Shown piece after piece: positions 34,211 to 44,212 of a DNA stretch of 64,000 bases. Position 1 is the stretch's first letter; each line of letters opens with the position of its first letter. The notes under the pieces are model-generated. The model was not told the origin of the DNA and made no database searches. It was given only the letters and a program-made list of their open reading frames with translations. This DNA comes from Aquibium pacificus (GTDB lineage: Bacteria > Pseudomonadota > Alphaproteobacteria > Rhizobiales > Rhizobiaceae). Position numbers and translations under genes: made by a program. Location: contig NZ_JBDPGJ010000002.1 in assembly GCF_040839445.1 (NCBI RefSeq), forward strand, positions 558,001 through 622,000, given 5' to 3'.

Positions 34211-36394
34211 ATGAAACCAGATTCGCAGCCCCCCAGGGTCGTTCCCGTGCTTGTGCCGATGCCGGCCGACCGGCCCTATTCCTATTCCGTAGCGGCCGGC
34301 ATGCAGGTGGGACCGGGCTCCATCGTCCGCGTGCCGCTCGGGCCGCGGCAGGTTGCCGGTATCGTGTGGGACGGCGACGGCGGCAGCGTCGATCCGAAGA
34401 AGCTGAGGCCCATCGAGCAGGTCTTCGACTGCCCGCGCGTGACGGACGAGATGCGCCGTTTCGTCGACTGGATCGCCGATTACACGCTCTCGCCTCCCGG
34501 CCTGGTGGCCCGCATGCTGCTGCGCGCGCCGGCGGCCTTCGATCCTGAGCCCTGGATAGAGGCGATCGAACGCACGGACGCCGCGCCGGATCGCATGACG
34601 GCGGCGCGCGGCCGCGTGCTCGAAACCGCCGATTCCGGCCTCGCCTGGACGCGCTCGGGGCTCGCCCATGCCGCCGGCGTTTCGTCGACAGTCATCGACG
34701 GCCTGAAGGCGCAGGGCGTCTTCCGCGACGTGATGCTGCCGCCGCGCCCGATCGTGGCCGCGCCCGATCCGTCCTACGCAACGCCGCAGCTCATGCCGGA
34801 TCAGGAGAGCACCGCCGCGACCCTGACGGAGAAAGTGTCGGCCGGGACTTTCTCCGTCACGCTGATCGACGGCGTGACCGGCTCCGGTAAGACCGAGGTC
34901 TACTTCGAGGCCATCGCCGCGGCGCTGATGAAGGGTCGGCAGGTGCTGATCCTGCTGCCCGAGATCGCGCTGACCCATGCCTTCCTCGAACGCTTCCAGG
35001 ACCGCTTCGGCACCAAGCCCGCCGAATGGCATTCCGACCTGCCGCCGCGCATGCGCGAAAAGGTCTGGCGGCAGGTGGCGGAGGGCCAGGTGCGGGTCGT
35101 CGCCGGTGCCCGCTCGGCACTCTTTCTGCCGTTCTGCGAACTCGGTCTCGTCGTCGTCGACGAGGAACACGACCCCGCCTACAAGCAGGAGGATCGCGTC
35201 TACTACAACGCCCGCGACATGGCGGTGGTGCGCGGCCACATCGGCGGGTTTCCGGTCGTGCTCGCCTCGGCCACGCCGTCGCTCGAAAGCCGCGTCAACG
35301 CGCTGTCGGGCCGCTATGCCCGCGTTGCCCTGCCCGCCCGCTTCGCCGAGGCCGCGCTGCCGGACCTGAAGGCGATCGACATGCGCCGCTCGCCGCCCGC
35401 GCGCGGCGGCTTCCTGTCGCCCATCCTGCTCGACGAGACGAGGCGAACGCTGGAGCGCGGCGAACAGGCGCTGTTCTTCCTCAATCGGCGCGGCTACGCG
35501 CCCCTCACGCTCTGCCGTGTCTGCGGCCACCGCTTCCAGTGTCCCGACTGCTCGAGCTGGCTGGTCGAGCACCGTTTTCGTGGCCAGCTCGTCTGCCACC
35601 ATTGCGGCCACAACGAGCCGCGCCCGGAAGCCTGTCCCGAATGCGGCACGCTCGACCATCTCGTCGCCTGCGGTCCGGGCGTGGAGCGCATCGCGGAGGA
35701 GGCCGTCGGCCATTTTCCTGACGCGCGCATCATCGTGCTCTCGTCCGACATGCTGGGCGGGGTGCGCCGTCTGCGCCTGGAGCTGGAAGCGATCTCCAAG
35801 GGCGAGGCCGACATCGTCATCGGCACCCAGCTCGTCGCCAAGGGACACAATTTTCCGAACATGACGCTGGTCGGCATTGTCGATGCCGACCTCGGGCTCG
35901 CCAACGGCGACCCGCGCGCCGCCGAGCGCACCTTCCAGCTGCTCAGCCAGGTCACGGGCCGTGCCGGCCGCACCGGAAAAAAAAGCCTCGGCCTGCTCCA
36001 GACCTACCAGCCCGAGCACCCGGTCATGAAGGCGATCGTGTCGGGCGACGCGGAGGCCTTCTACGAACGCGAGACCGAGGAGCGCCAGCGGGCGGGATTG
36101 CCGCCCTTCGGCCGGCTGGCCGGCATCATCGTCAGCGCTGCAACCCGCCAGGAGGCGGAATCGCACGCCCGCGCGCTCCGCCGCGCCGCGCCCGCCGCAA
36201 CCGACATCCAGGTACTCGGCCCCGCCGAGGCCCCGCTCGCGCTGATCGGCGGCCGCCACCGCTTCCGCCTGCTGGTCCACGGCGAGCGCCGCACCGACAT
36301 CCAGAAATTCGTCCGCTCCATGCTCGCCGCGGCCGACAGGCCGCGCGGTTCCGTCCGCGTGCAGGTCGACATCGACCCACAGAGCTTTTTATAA
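34211..36394 (+). CDS. priA: Primosomal replication protein N' (PriA helicase)
   Basis: This 727-residue 3'-5' DNA helicase reloads the replisome at stalled forks. The N-terminal DNA-binding domain includes RVPLGPRQVAGIVW. Walker A is GVTGSGKTEV near 220-229, Walker B is VVVDEEHD near 314-321, and the zinc-binding module has four CxxC pairs at about 436-480 (CRVCG, CPDC, CHHCG, CPECG). All motifs are intact. The ATG 34211 was chosen by the conserved start of the family; no strong ribosome site is seen. Confidence 0.95.
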   Translation: MKPDSQPPRVVPVLVPMPADRPYSYSVAAGMQVGPGSIVRVPLGPRQVAGIVWDGDGGSVDPKKLRPIEQVFDCPRVTDEMRRFVDWIADYTLSPPGLVARMLLRAPAAFDPEPWIEAIERTDAAPDRMTAARGRVLETADSGLAWTRSGLAHAAGVSSTVIDGLKAQGVFRDVMLPPRPIVAAPDPSYATPQLMPDQESTAATLTEKVSAGTFSVTLIDGVTGSGKTEVYFEAIAAALMKGRQVLILLPEIALTHAFLERFQDRFGTKPAEWHSDLPPRMREKVWRQVAEGQVRVVAGARSALFLPFCELGLVVVDEEHDPAYKQEDRVYYNARDMAVVRGHIGGFPVVLASATPSLESRVNALSGRYARVALPARFAEAALPDLKAIDMRRSPPARGGFLSPILLDETRRTLERGEQALFFLNRRGYAPLTLCRVCGHRFQCPDCSSWLVEHRFRGQLVCHHCGHNEPRPEACPECGTLDHLVACGPGVERIAEEAVGHFPDARIIVLSSDMLGGVRRLRLELEAISKGEADIVIGTQLVAKGHNFPNMTLVGIVDADLGLANGDPRAAERTFQLLSQVTGRAGRTGKKSLGLLQTYQPEHPVMKAIVSGDAEAFYERETEERQRAGLPPFGRLAGIIVSAATRQEAESHARALRRAAPAATDIQVLGPAEAPLALIGGRHRFRLLVHGERRTDIQKFVRSMLAAADRPRGSVRVQVDIDPQSFL

Positions 36395-36402
36395 GGACCA
36401 CA

Positions 36403-36765
36403 ATGCAGACCCTCGGCGTCGTTCCCCGCCTCTTTCCGGACATCGTGGCCGGGCGGAAGACCTCCACCATCCGATGGCGGGAAGGGCCGATCGTGCCTGG
36501 CCTGTTGCGCTATGTCTGCGACGACGACCCCGCGCTGATGGCGATTGTGCGCGTCACCCGCGTCACGGCCATTCCGCTCCGCGCCGCCGCCGCGTGGCTC
36601 GGCCGGCAGGACGACTGGCCGGATGCGGTGATGCTCGAAGGCATGCGCGAGCACTATCCCGCCATCACGCTGGACGACATCGTAGACGTCGTCGAACACC
36701 TCACGCCGGAGGAGACCGATACGGGACGGCACGATCCCGCCGATACGACCGAGCCATTGCGGTAG
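36403..36765 (+). CDS. ASCH/PUA-like domain protein
   Basis: A 120-residue protein with the ASCH pattern: a start strand QTLGVVPRLFPDIVAGRKTSTIRWREG with the GRKTSTIR turn, and later MAIVRVTRVTAIPL. The family binds RNA or modified nucleotides and some members are nucleases; no specific function is known for this form. It starts eight bases after priA and is probably in its operon. Confidence 0.75.
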   Translation: MQTLGVVPRLFPDIVAGRKTSTIRWREGPIVPGLLRYVCDDDPALMAIVRVTRVTAIPLRAAAAWLGRQDDWPDAVMLEGMREHYPAITLDDIVDVVEHLTPEETDTGRHDPADTTEPLR

Positions 36766-36784
36766 GCGACCCGTACCGGCGGTT

Positions 36785-36922
36785 CTCATCCCGAGGTGCG
36801 AGCCCGAACGACTCCTGCAGGGGGACTTGCAGCCCCCGCCAGCGGTCCTCATCCTGAGGTGCGAGCCCGCACGATATCCGCCGGAAGACCGGAAACCCGG
36901 CGGGCGAGCCTCGAAGGACGCA
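36785..36922. repeat. Dispersed repeat units in the gap after the ASCH gene
   Basis: The 322-base gap 36766-37087 has two copies of CTCATCC(C/T)GAGGTGCGAG at about 36785 and 36848. A related GCGAGCCTCGAAGG unit, partly complementary to the first type, lies at about 36903. They look like members of the dispersed, partly palindromic intergenic repeats of rhizobia. No gene is seen in this gap. Confidence 0.5.
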
Positions 36923-37087
36923 CCCCGGCCCAGACTCCGAATACGCCCCACCGCATCCACCCTCACCGTGGACAAATTCCTCCTCCTCCCCCAACGAAAC
37001 CGCCGCTTCCCACGACTTCCGGCCCTATTGCATCCACACCCCCGGAACCCGGCCCCACAATGGCCCCGGCAAAAAGAGGGTCCGGAG

Positions 37088-37534
37088 ATGGACGGCGGCA
37101 CATTGGACGATCGGACGCTGAGGCGCATCAACGCGATGCTCGTCGGGCTGTCCGTCCTCGCCGAGCGCGCCGGCGCCCGGTCCTTTCCCGTCCGCTGGTT
37201 CGTGCTCACCCTGCTGCGCCATGCGGAAGCCGTGGCGCGGGACTTCGTCGTCGAGACGATCGGATGGGCGTGGCAGGATTTGGAAGACCAATTCGGCTCC
37301 GCCGGTGACCCCGGCGGCCCGCTCGGTTCCGGAAACAGCCCAGCCGACGCCATGGCGCTCGCGCTGCGTCTGCGCTCGCTCGCCGCGCTGCTCCGCGCCG
37401 TCCTGCCGTTTGCCGACTTTATCGACCGCGAGAACCTAGGCGCCGGCGGCGGGTTCCTCGTTCTGGCATCGCACCTTGCCGGGCTATCCGTCATGCCCGT
37501 CAACCGCACGCAGCCGGTGCCCGACACGTCGTAA
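37088..37534 (+). CDS. Hypothetical helical protein, 148 aa
   Basis: A soluble, alpha-helical protein starting at ATG 37088 just behind a CCGGAG. It has LRRINAMLVGLSVLAERAG and a basic helix RHAEAVARDFVVETIG, and a glycine/serine-rich linker in the middle. Codon use fits a real gene (strong third-position GC). I do not recognise a family. Confidence 0.6.
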   Translation: MDGGTLDDRTLRRINAMLVGLSVLAERAGARSFPVRWFVLTLLRHAEAVARDFVVETIGWAWQDLEDQFGSAGDPGGPLGSGNSPADAMALALRLRSLAALLRAVLPFADFIDRENLGAGGGFLVLASHLAGLSVMPVNRTQPVPDTS

Positions 37535-37730
37535 CGGCGACGATCCCCCCCTGGTGCTTCGCATCCCCGATCCGACCGGCCGCGCGATGGTTTCATTGCG
37601 CGGGCGTCGGCGCTGACGCACGAACCGGAACCGCCCCCCGGTATCGTGCGGCCAGCCGGCCCCTGACCCCCCGCTGGCGAATCGCCCCGCCCCCCTGCTA
37701 CAAAACCCTGCACTTCCGCGGGGACCCATC

Positions 37731-38117
37731 ATGGAACTGACGATACCCTGGCCCACCAGCACCGGTGAGGCGCTGGCCTTCGCTTCCGCCGTCTGCGCCA
37801 TCCTCGCGGGCCTCGCGGCGCTCGTCGCACCGGGTGTCTGGGCGGGACTCGGCGGCGAGCCGCGCGACCGATCCGTTGCGTCCTCCGCGCTCAGGGCCAC
37901 CGGCGGTTTCCCGATCGGGATCGGGCTCGCCGCCCTGATGCTCGCTCAGCCGCTGCTCTACCTGGCCCTTGGCGCCGGCTGGCTGTTCGCCGCGGTCGGC
38001 CGCGCCGTCGCGCTCTTCGCCGACCGTACCGCCTGGGTGACCGCGGTCCTGCGCCTCGTCGTCGACCTCGTCCTCGGGCTATTCCCGCTTGCCTACGTCT
38101 TCGGCTACCTCGCGTGA
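37731..38117 (+). CDS. Small integral membrane protein, DUF4345-like
   Basis: A 128-residue protein with four hydrophobic helices (about 14-34, 54-72, 74-92 and 103-126). The segment pattern and the LRATGGFPIGIGLA motif resemble DUF4345-type proteins. Function unknown. Upstream 37535-37730 is a gap with nothing I can name. It lies just before the ATP synthase operon, on the same strand but with its own gap. Confidence 0.6.
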   Translation: MELTIPWPTSTGEALAFASAVCAILAGLAALVAPGVWAGLGGEPRDRSVASSALRATGGFPIGIGLAALMLAQPLLYLALGAGWLFAAVGRAVALFADRTAWVTAVLRLVVDLVLGLFPLAYVFGYLA

Positions 38118-38183
38118 GCGCGGAAGCCGCGCCGCGATCCCGCCGCGATGCGACAAAACTGCCGCGAAAGCTTGCATGCCGGG

Positions 38184-38212
38184 TTGTTGCGAGTCCGGAA
38201 TGCCTGTGCTAG
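38184..38212 (+). promoter_or_regulatory. Possible promoter of the atpHAGDC operon
   Basis: TTGTTG at 38184 and TGCTAG at 38207 are 17 bases apart, in the otherwise empty 38118-38349 gap. This would give a leader of about 130 bases before atpH. The -10 match is only fair. Confidence 0.35.
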
Positions 38213-38349
38213 ACGGCAATCGACTTTCGACCCGGGGAGCGGGCATGCCCGTGTTTGTGGTCGGAATATATCAATAAGGTCAGAGGGTTAGCCAGAGTCT
38301 CAGGCTCGCGCCGAAATCCTGCGGCCTCTCCAGTAAGAGAAGACCGTTC

Positions 38350-38910
38350 GTGGCAAAGTCTACATCGCCAGTTTCCGACGTTGCAGGGCGCTATGCCGGT
38401 TCTCTCTTCGAGCTGGCTCTCGAACAGAACGTCGTCGAGAAGGTCGAATCCGACCTCGATGATTTTGAAGCTCTGCTCTCCGAGAGTGCCGATCTGAAGC
38501 GCCTGATCGAAAGCCCCGTCTTTTCCGCCGACGACCAGTACAAGGCGATCTCCGCCGTCGTGGCGCGCGCCGGCATGTCCGGCCTCGTGGGCAACTTCCT
38601 GCGCGTCGTGGCCCGCAACCGGCGCCTCTTTGCGGTGCCAGGCATGATCAAGGCATTCAGGGCGATCGCCGCCGAACAGCGCGGCGAGATCGTCGCCGAC
38701 ATCGTCTCGGCGCATCCGCTCTCGCCCGAACAGGACCGGGAACTGAAGTCGGCGCTCACCGGCATCGCCGGCAAGACCGTGACCATGAAGGTCACCGTCG
38801 ACCCTTCGCTTCTCGGCGGCCTCATCGTGAAGATGGGTTCGCGCCAGATCGACACGTCGCTCAAGACAAAACTCAATTCGCTCAAGCTCGCACTTAAAGA
38901 GGTCGGCTGA
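38350..38910 (+). CDS. atpH: ATP synthase F1 delta subunit
   Basis: The subunit is the stator link between the F1 head and subunit b. The 186-residue protein has the OSCP/delta pattern: VAGRYAGSLFELALEQN near the start and a C-terminal KVTVDPSLLGGLIVKMGSRQIDTSLKTKL. It starts at GTG 38350. Its stop shares one base with the ATG of atpA. It is the first gene of the operon. Confidence 0.94.
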   Translation: MAKSTSPVSDVAGRYAGSLFELALEQNVVEKVESDLDDFEALLSESADLKRLIESPVFSADDQYKAISAVVARAGMSGLVGNFLRVVARNRRLFAVPGMIKAFRAIAAEQRGEIVADIVSAHPLSPEQDRELKSALTGIAGKTVTMKVTVDPSLLGGLIVKMGSRQIDTSLKTKLNSLKLALKEVG

Positions 38911-40439
38911 TGGACATCCGAGCCGCGGAAATTTCCGCAATTCTCAAAGACCAGATCAAGAATTTCGGCAAGGAGGCCGAGGTCTCCGAAGTCGGGCAGG
39001 TCCTGTCCGTGGGTGACGGCATCGCCCGCGTCTACGGCCTCGACAACGTCCAGGCCGGCGAGATGGTCGAGTTCCCCGGCGGCATCCGCGGCATGGCGCT
39101 CAACCTCGAAAGCGACAATGTCGGCGTCGTCATCTTCGGTGCCGACCGCGACATCAAGGAAGGCGACACCGTCAAGCGCACCGGCGCGATCGTCGACGTG
39201 CCCGTCGGCAGAGGCCTGCTCGGCCGCGTCGTCGACGCGCTGGGCAATCCTATCGACGGCAAGGGCCCGATCGAGGCCGCCGAGCGCCGCCGCGTCGACG
39301 TCAAGGCCCCCGGCATCATCCCGCGCAAGTCGGTGCACGAGCCGATGTCGACGGGCCTCAAGGCCATCGACGCGCTGATCCCGATCGGCCGCGGCCAGCG
39401 CGAGCTCGTCATCGGCGACCGCCAGACCGGCAAGACCGCCATCCTGCTCGACACCTTCCTCAACCAGAAGCCGCTCAACGACGGCGACGACGAGAGCCAG
39501 AAGCTCTACTGCGTCTACGTTGCCGTCGGCCAGAAGCGTTCCACGGTCGCCCAGTTCGTCAAGGTGCTGGAGGAGCGCGGCGCGCTCGAGTACTCGATCA
39601 TCGTCGCCGCGACCGCGTCCGACCCGGCGCCGATGCAGTTCCTGGCCCCGATGGCCGGCTGCGCGATGGGCGAATACTTCCGCGACAACGGCATGCACGC
39701 GCTGATCGGCTACGACGACCTGTCCAAGCAGGCCGTGGCCTACCGCCAGATGTCGCTGCTGCTGCGCCGTCCGCCCGGCCGCGAAGCCTATCCGGGCGAC
39801 GTCTTCTTCCTGCACTCGCGCCTGCTCGAGCGCGCGGCAAAGCTCAACGACGACAACGGCAAGGGATCGCTGACCGCGCTTCCGGTCATCGAGACGCAGG
39901 CCAACGACGTGTCGGCCTATATCCCGACCAACGTGATCTCGATCACGGACGGCCAGATCTTCCTCGAGACCAACCTGTTCTTCCAGGGCGTGCGCCCAGC
40001 GGTGAACGTCGGCCTCTCGGTCTCGCGCGTCGGCTCAGCCGCGCAGATCAAGGCGATGAAGCAGGTCGCCGGCTCGATCAAGGGCGAGCTCGCGCAGTAT
40101 CGCGAAATGGCGGCCTTCGCTCAGTTCGGCTCGGATCTCGACGCCGCCACGCAGCGGCTCTTGAACCGCGGCGCCCGCCTGACGGAACTGCTCAAGCAGC
40201 CGCAGTTCTCTCCGCTCAAGACGGAAGAGCAGGTCGCGGTCATCTTCGCCGGCGTGAACGGCTATCTCGACAAGCTGACCATCGCCCAGGTCGGCCAGTT
40301 CGAGCAGGGCCTGCTCACGCACATGCGCACGGAAGGCAAGCCCGTCCTCGACGCGATCCGCACCGAGAAGGCGCTCTCCGACGATCTGCGCGGCAAGCTG
40401 AAGGCCGAGATCGACGCCTTCGCGAAGAACTTCGCGTAA
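38910..40439 (+). CDS. atpA: ATP synthase F1 alpha subunit
   Basis: The non-catalytic nucleotide-binding subunit of F1 has 509 residues. Walker A is GDRQTGKTAI near 170-179, the signature is PAVNVGLSVSRVGS near 365, and the amphipathic N-terminal helix contacts the delta subunit. The length and all motifs are standard. The ATG shares one base with the atpH stop. Confidence 0.97.
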   Translation: MDIRAAEISAILKDQIKNFGKEAEVSEVGQVLSVGDGIARVYGLDNVQAGEMVEFPGGIRGMALNLESDNVGVVIFGADRDIKEGDTVKRTGAIVDVPVGRGLLGRVVDALGNPIDGKGPIEAAERRRVDVKAPGIIPRKSVHEPMSTGLKAIDALIPIGRGQRELVIGDRQTGKTAILLDTFLNQKPLNDGDDESQKLYCVYVAVGQKRSTVAQFVKVLEERGALEYSIIVAATASDPAPMQFLAPMAGCAMGEYFRDNGMHALIGYDDLSKQAVAYRQMSLLLRRPPGREAYPGDVFFLHSRLLERAAKLNDDNGKGSLTALPVIETQANDVSAYIPTNVISITDGQIFLETNLFFQGVRPAVNVGLSVSRVGSAAQIKAMKQVAGSIKGELAQYREMAAFAQFGSDLDAATQRLLNRGARLTELLKQPQFSPLKTEEQVAVIFAGVNGYLDKLTIAQVGQFEQGLLTHMRTEGKPVLDAIRTEKALSDDLRGKLKAEIDAFAKNFA

Positions 40440-40464
40440 GCGGCTTTAACGGCAGGGTCGGGGC

Positions 40465-41346
40465 ATGGCTTCACTCAAGGATCTGCGCAACCGCATCGCC
40501 TCGGTGAAGGCGACGCAGAAGATCACCAAGGCGATGCAGATGGTCGCCGCGGCGAAGCTGCGGCGCGCGCAGGAGGCCGCGGAAGCCGCGCGTCCCTATT
40601 CGCAGCGCATGGGCAAGGTTCTCGCCAACATCGCGAGTGCCGTGTCTGGAGGCGACGCCCCCGCGCTGATGACGGGCACGGGCAAGGACGACGTGCACCT
40701 GCTCGTCGTATGCACCGCCGAGCGTGGGCTGTGCGGCGGCTTCAACTCGCAGATCGCGCGATTGGCGCGCGAGCACGTCCGCCGCCTCCAGCGCGAGGGC
40801 AAGGAAGTCAAGATCATCACCGTGGGCAAGAAGGGCGCTGACATCCTGCGCCGCGACTTCGCCCGGCTGATCATCGAGCGCATCGAACTGCGCGAGGTCA
40901 AGCAGGTCGGCTTCGTCAACGCCGACGCGATCGCCAGGAAGGTTATCCAGCTCTTCAACGAGGGCGGATTCGACGTCTGCACGCTGTTCTATTCCGAGTT
41001 CAAGTCGGTGATCAGCCAGGTGCCGACGGCACAGCAGATCATTCCGGCGTCCGCTCCGGCGGTCGAGAACGGCGATGCCGCCAATGGCGGGGCCGTCTAC
41101 GAATACGAGCCCGAGGCGGGCGAGATCCTCGCCGACCTCATCCCGCGCAACATTTCGGTGCAGATCTTCCGCGCGCTCCTGGAAAACGCGGCCGGCGAGA
41201 TGGGCGCCAAGATGAGCGCCATGGACAACGCCACGCGCAACGCGGGCGACATGATCAGCCGCCTGACGATTACCTACAACCGTCAGCGCCAGGCGCAGAT
41301 CACCAAGGAACTGATCGAGATCATTTCGGGCGCCGAGGCGCTCTAG
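40465..41346 (+). CDS. atpG: ATP synthase F1 gamma subunit
   Basis: The central rotor shaft, 293 residues. The N-terminal helix (MASLKDLRNRIASVKATQKI) and the C-terminal helix (MDNATRNAGDMISRLTITYN) that form the coiled coil are both intact, as is the ERGLCGGFN motif near residue 88. It lies 25 bases behind atpA. Confidence 0.96.
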   Translation: MASLKDLRNRIASVKATQKITKAMQMVAAAKLRRAQEAAEAARPYSQRMGKVLANIASAVSGGDAPALMTGTGKDDVHLLVVCTAERGLCGGFNSQIARLAREHVRRLQREGKEVKIITVGKKGADILRRDFARLIIERIELREVKQVGFVNADAIARKVIQLFNEGGFDVCTLFYSEFKSVISQVPTAQQIIPASAPAVENGDAANGGAVYEYEPEAGEILADLIPRNISVQIFRALLENAAGEMGAKMSAMDNATRNAGDMISRLTITYNRQRQAQITKELIEIISGAEAL

Positions 41347-41368
41347 ACGAACCAAGAGGGTAAGAGAA

Positions 41369-42922
<1,554 letters not shown>

Positions 42923-42928
42923 GCAACG

Positions 42929-43006
42929 GCAATAGGCAGTAGGGAGTAGGCAGTCGGGAAAAGAGCGGATGGGCGGCACGACTGCCGACTGCCGATTGCC
43001 GACCGC
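42929..43006. repeat. Heptamer-type inverted repeat between atpD and atpC
   Basis: The 94-base gap is filled with short GGCAGTAG/GGCAGTCG-like units followed by their complements. The perfect core is GGCAGTCGG at 42949-42957 against CCGACTGCC at 42985-42993. It can fold into a hairpin within the operon transcript. The other gaps of the operon are short and simple. Confidence 0.6.
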
Positions 43007-43016
43007 CTGATCAAAG

Positions 43017-43424
43017 ATGGCTGAAGCTTTCAAGTTCGAACTGGTCTCGCCCGAGCGGCTCCTCGTCTCCGAGGACGTCGAATCGGTCGTCATTCCCGGC
43101 GCGGAAGGCGAGATGACCGTGATGGCCAACCATGCGCCGGTCATGACCACGATCAAGCCGGGCGTCGTCACGGTCAACACGGCGGCCGGCAAGACCGACC
43201 GCTACGTCGTGTTCGGCGGCTTTGCCGACATTCTGCCGGAAGGCTGCACGCTGCTCGCCGAATCGGCCACGCATGTCGACAAGCTCAACCGCGAAGAACT
43301 CGCCCGCCGCATCCAGGAAGCCCGAGAGGACCTTTCGGACGCCTCCGAGCACCATGAGCGGACGCGGCTGGAAGAATATCTCGGCCAGCTGACCACACTC
43401 GAAGGCGCGATTCTGCCGGCCTGA
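43017..43424 (+). CDS. atpC: ATP synthase F1 epsilon subunit
   Basis: A 135-residue regulatory subunit. The N-terminal beta domain (FELVSPERLLVSEDVESVVIPG, EGEMTVMANHAPVMTTIKPG) and the C-terminal helical domain are both complete. It is the last gene of the operon and is followed by a factor-independent terminator. Confidence 0.95.
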   Translation: MAEAFKFELVSPERLLVSEDVESVVIPGAEGEMTVMANHAPVMTTIKPGVVTVNTAAGKTDRYVVFGGFADILPEGCTLLAESATHVDKLNREELARRIQEAREDLSDASEHHERTRLEEYLGQLTTLEGAILPA

Positions 43425-43453
43425 CGATACGGCGAGCTGACGATCATCGACGA

Positions 43454-43483
43454 AGCCGGGCCTTGCGCCCGGCTTTCGTTTTT
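43454..43483 (+). terminator. Rho-independent terminator of the atp operon
   Basis: AGCCGGGC (43454-43461) pairs perfectly with GCCCGGCT (43467-43474) around a five-base loop and is followed by TTCGTTTTT. It lies 30 bases behind the atpC stop. Confidence 0.85.
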
Positions 43484-43568
43484 CCAGGGTCTATCGGTTG
43501 GATGCCACGCGGCATCATCTACCGGCGGGCAGGGTACACCATGACCCGAGTGGAAAGCTTCCCCGATT

Positions 43569-43648
43569 CCCCTCATGGTGAGCCTGTCGAACCACGCAAC
43601 GGCCTTGCCGCGCTATCTTGCGTGGTTCGACAGGCTCACCATGAGGGG
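43569..43648. repeat. Perfect 31-bp inverted repeat with 18-base loop
   Basis: The left arm 43569-43599 and right arm 43618-43648 are exact complements over 31 bases (core GAGCCTGTCGAACCACG). It lies in the 263-base gap between the atp terminator and the convergent rppH gene. It looks like a member of a dispersed palindromic family of alphaproteobacteria; it may act as a bidirectional terminator here. Confidence 0.85.
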
Positions 43649-43687
43649 CAACGGGGATCGCAGGTCTTTCCGCCTGAAGTACTCGCC

Positions 43688-44209
43688 TCAAGCCGCGAAT
43701 TGTCGGAACGCGGCGACGACCTGGTCGTAGACCTTGCGCTTGAAGGGCACGATGAGGTCGGGCAGGTCGTCGACCGGCTTCCAGGCCCACTGGTCGAACT
43801 CGGGTTCGTGACCCCCGGGCGGCGGGTTGATCTTGATCTCGCTTTCGTCGCCGTCGAAGCGGAAGGCGAACCATCTCTGTGCCTGGCCGCGATACTTGCC
43901 CTTGAGCGCGATGCCGACGAGTTCGGGCGGCAGTTCGTAGGTGATCCAGTCGGGCGCCTCGGCGAGCAGCGACACGCTGCGCATGCCGGTCTCCTCGTAG
44001 AGTTCGCGCCTGGCCGCCGGCAGTGGGTCCTCTCCGGGATCGATGCCGCCCTGCGGCATCTGCCACAGCTTGGTCGCGCCGGCCATCTCGCCGTCAGTGA
44101 CATGGATGCGGCGGCCGGCCCAGACCAGGCCTTGGGGATTGAGCACCATCACGCCGACACAGGGCCGGTACGGCAGGCTCTCCGGGTCGACGGGCCTCTT
44201 TTTCGCCAT
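43688..44209 (-). CDS. rppH: RNA pyrophosphohydrolase
   Basis: The Nudix enzyme removes pyrophosphate from mRNA 5' ends, starting decay, or cleaves dinucleoside polyphosphates. The 173-residue protein has the Nudix box GGIDPGEDPLPAARRELYEE at 54-73 and the family start YRPCVGVMVLNPQGLVWAGRR. It lies three bases behind the polysaccharide deacetylase gene on the same strand. Confidence 0.93.
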   Translation of the reverse strand: MAKKRPVDPESLPYRPCVGVMVLNPQGLVWAGRRIHVTDGEMAGATKLWQMPQGGIDPGEDPLPAARRELYEETGMRSVSLLAEAPDWITYELPPELVGIALKGKYRGQAQRWFAFRFDGDESEIKINPPPGGHEPEFDQWAWKPVDDLPDLIVPFKRKVYDQVVAAFRQFAA

Positions 44210-44212
44210 GCC

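Noticed and set aside
34202..36280. 692-codon minus-strand frame
   Set aside because: Shadow of priA; its translation is low-complexity Arg/Ala/Asp-rich with no domain.
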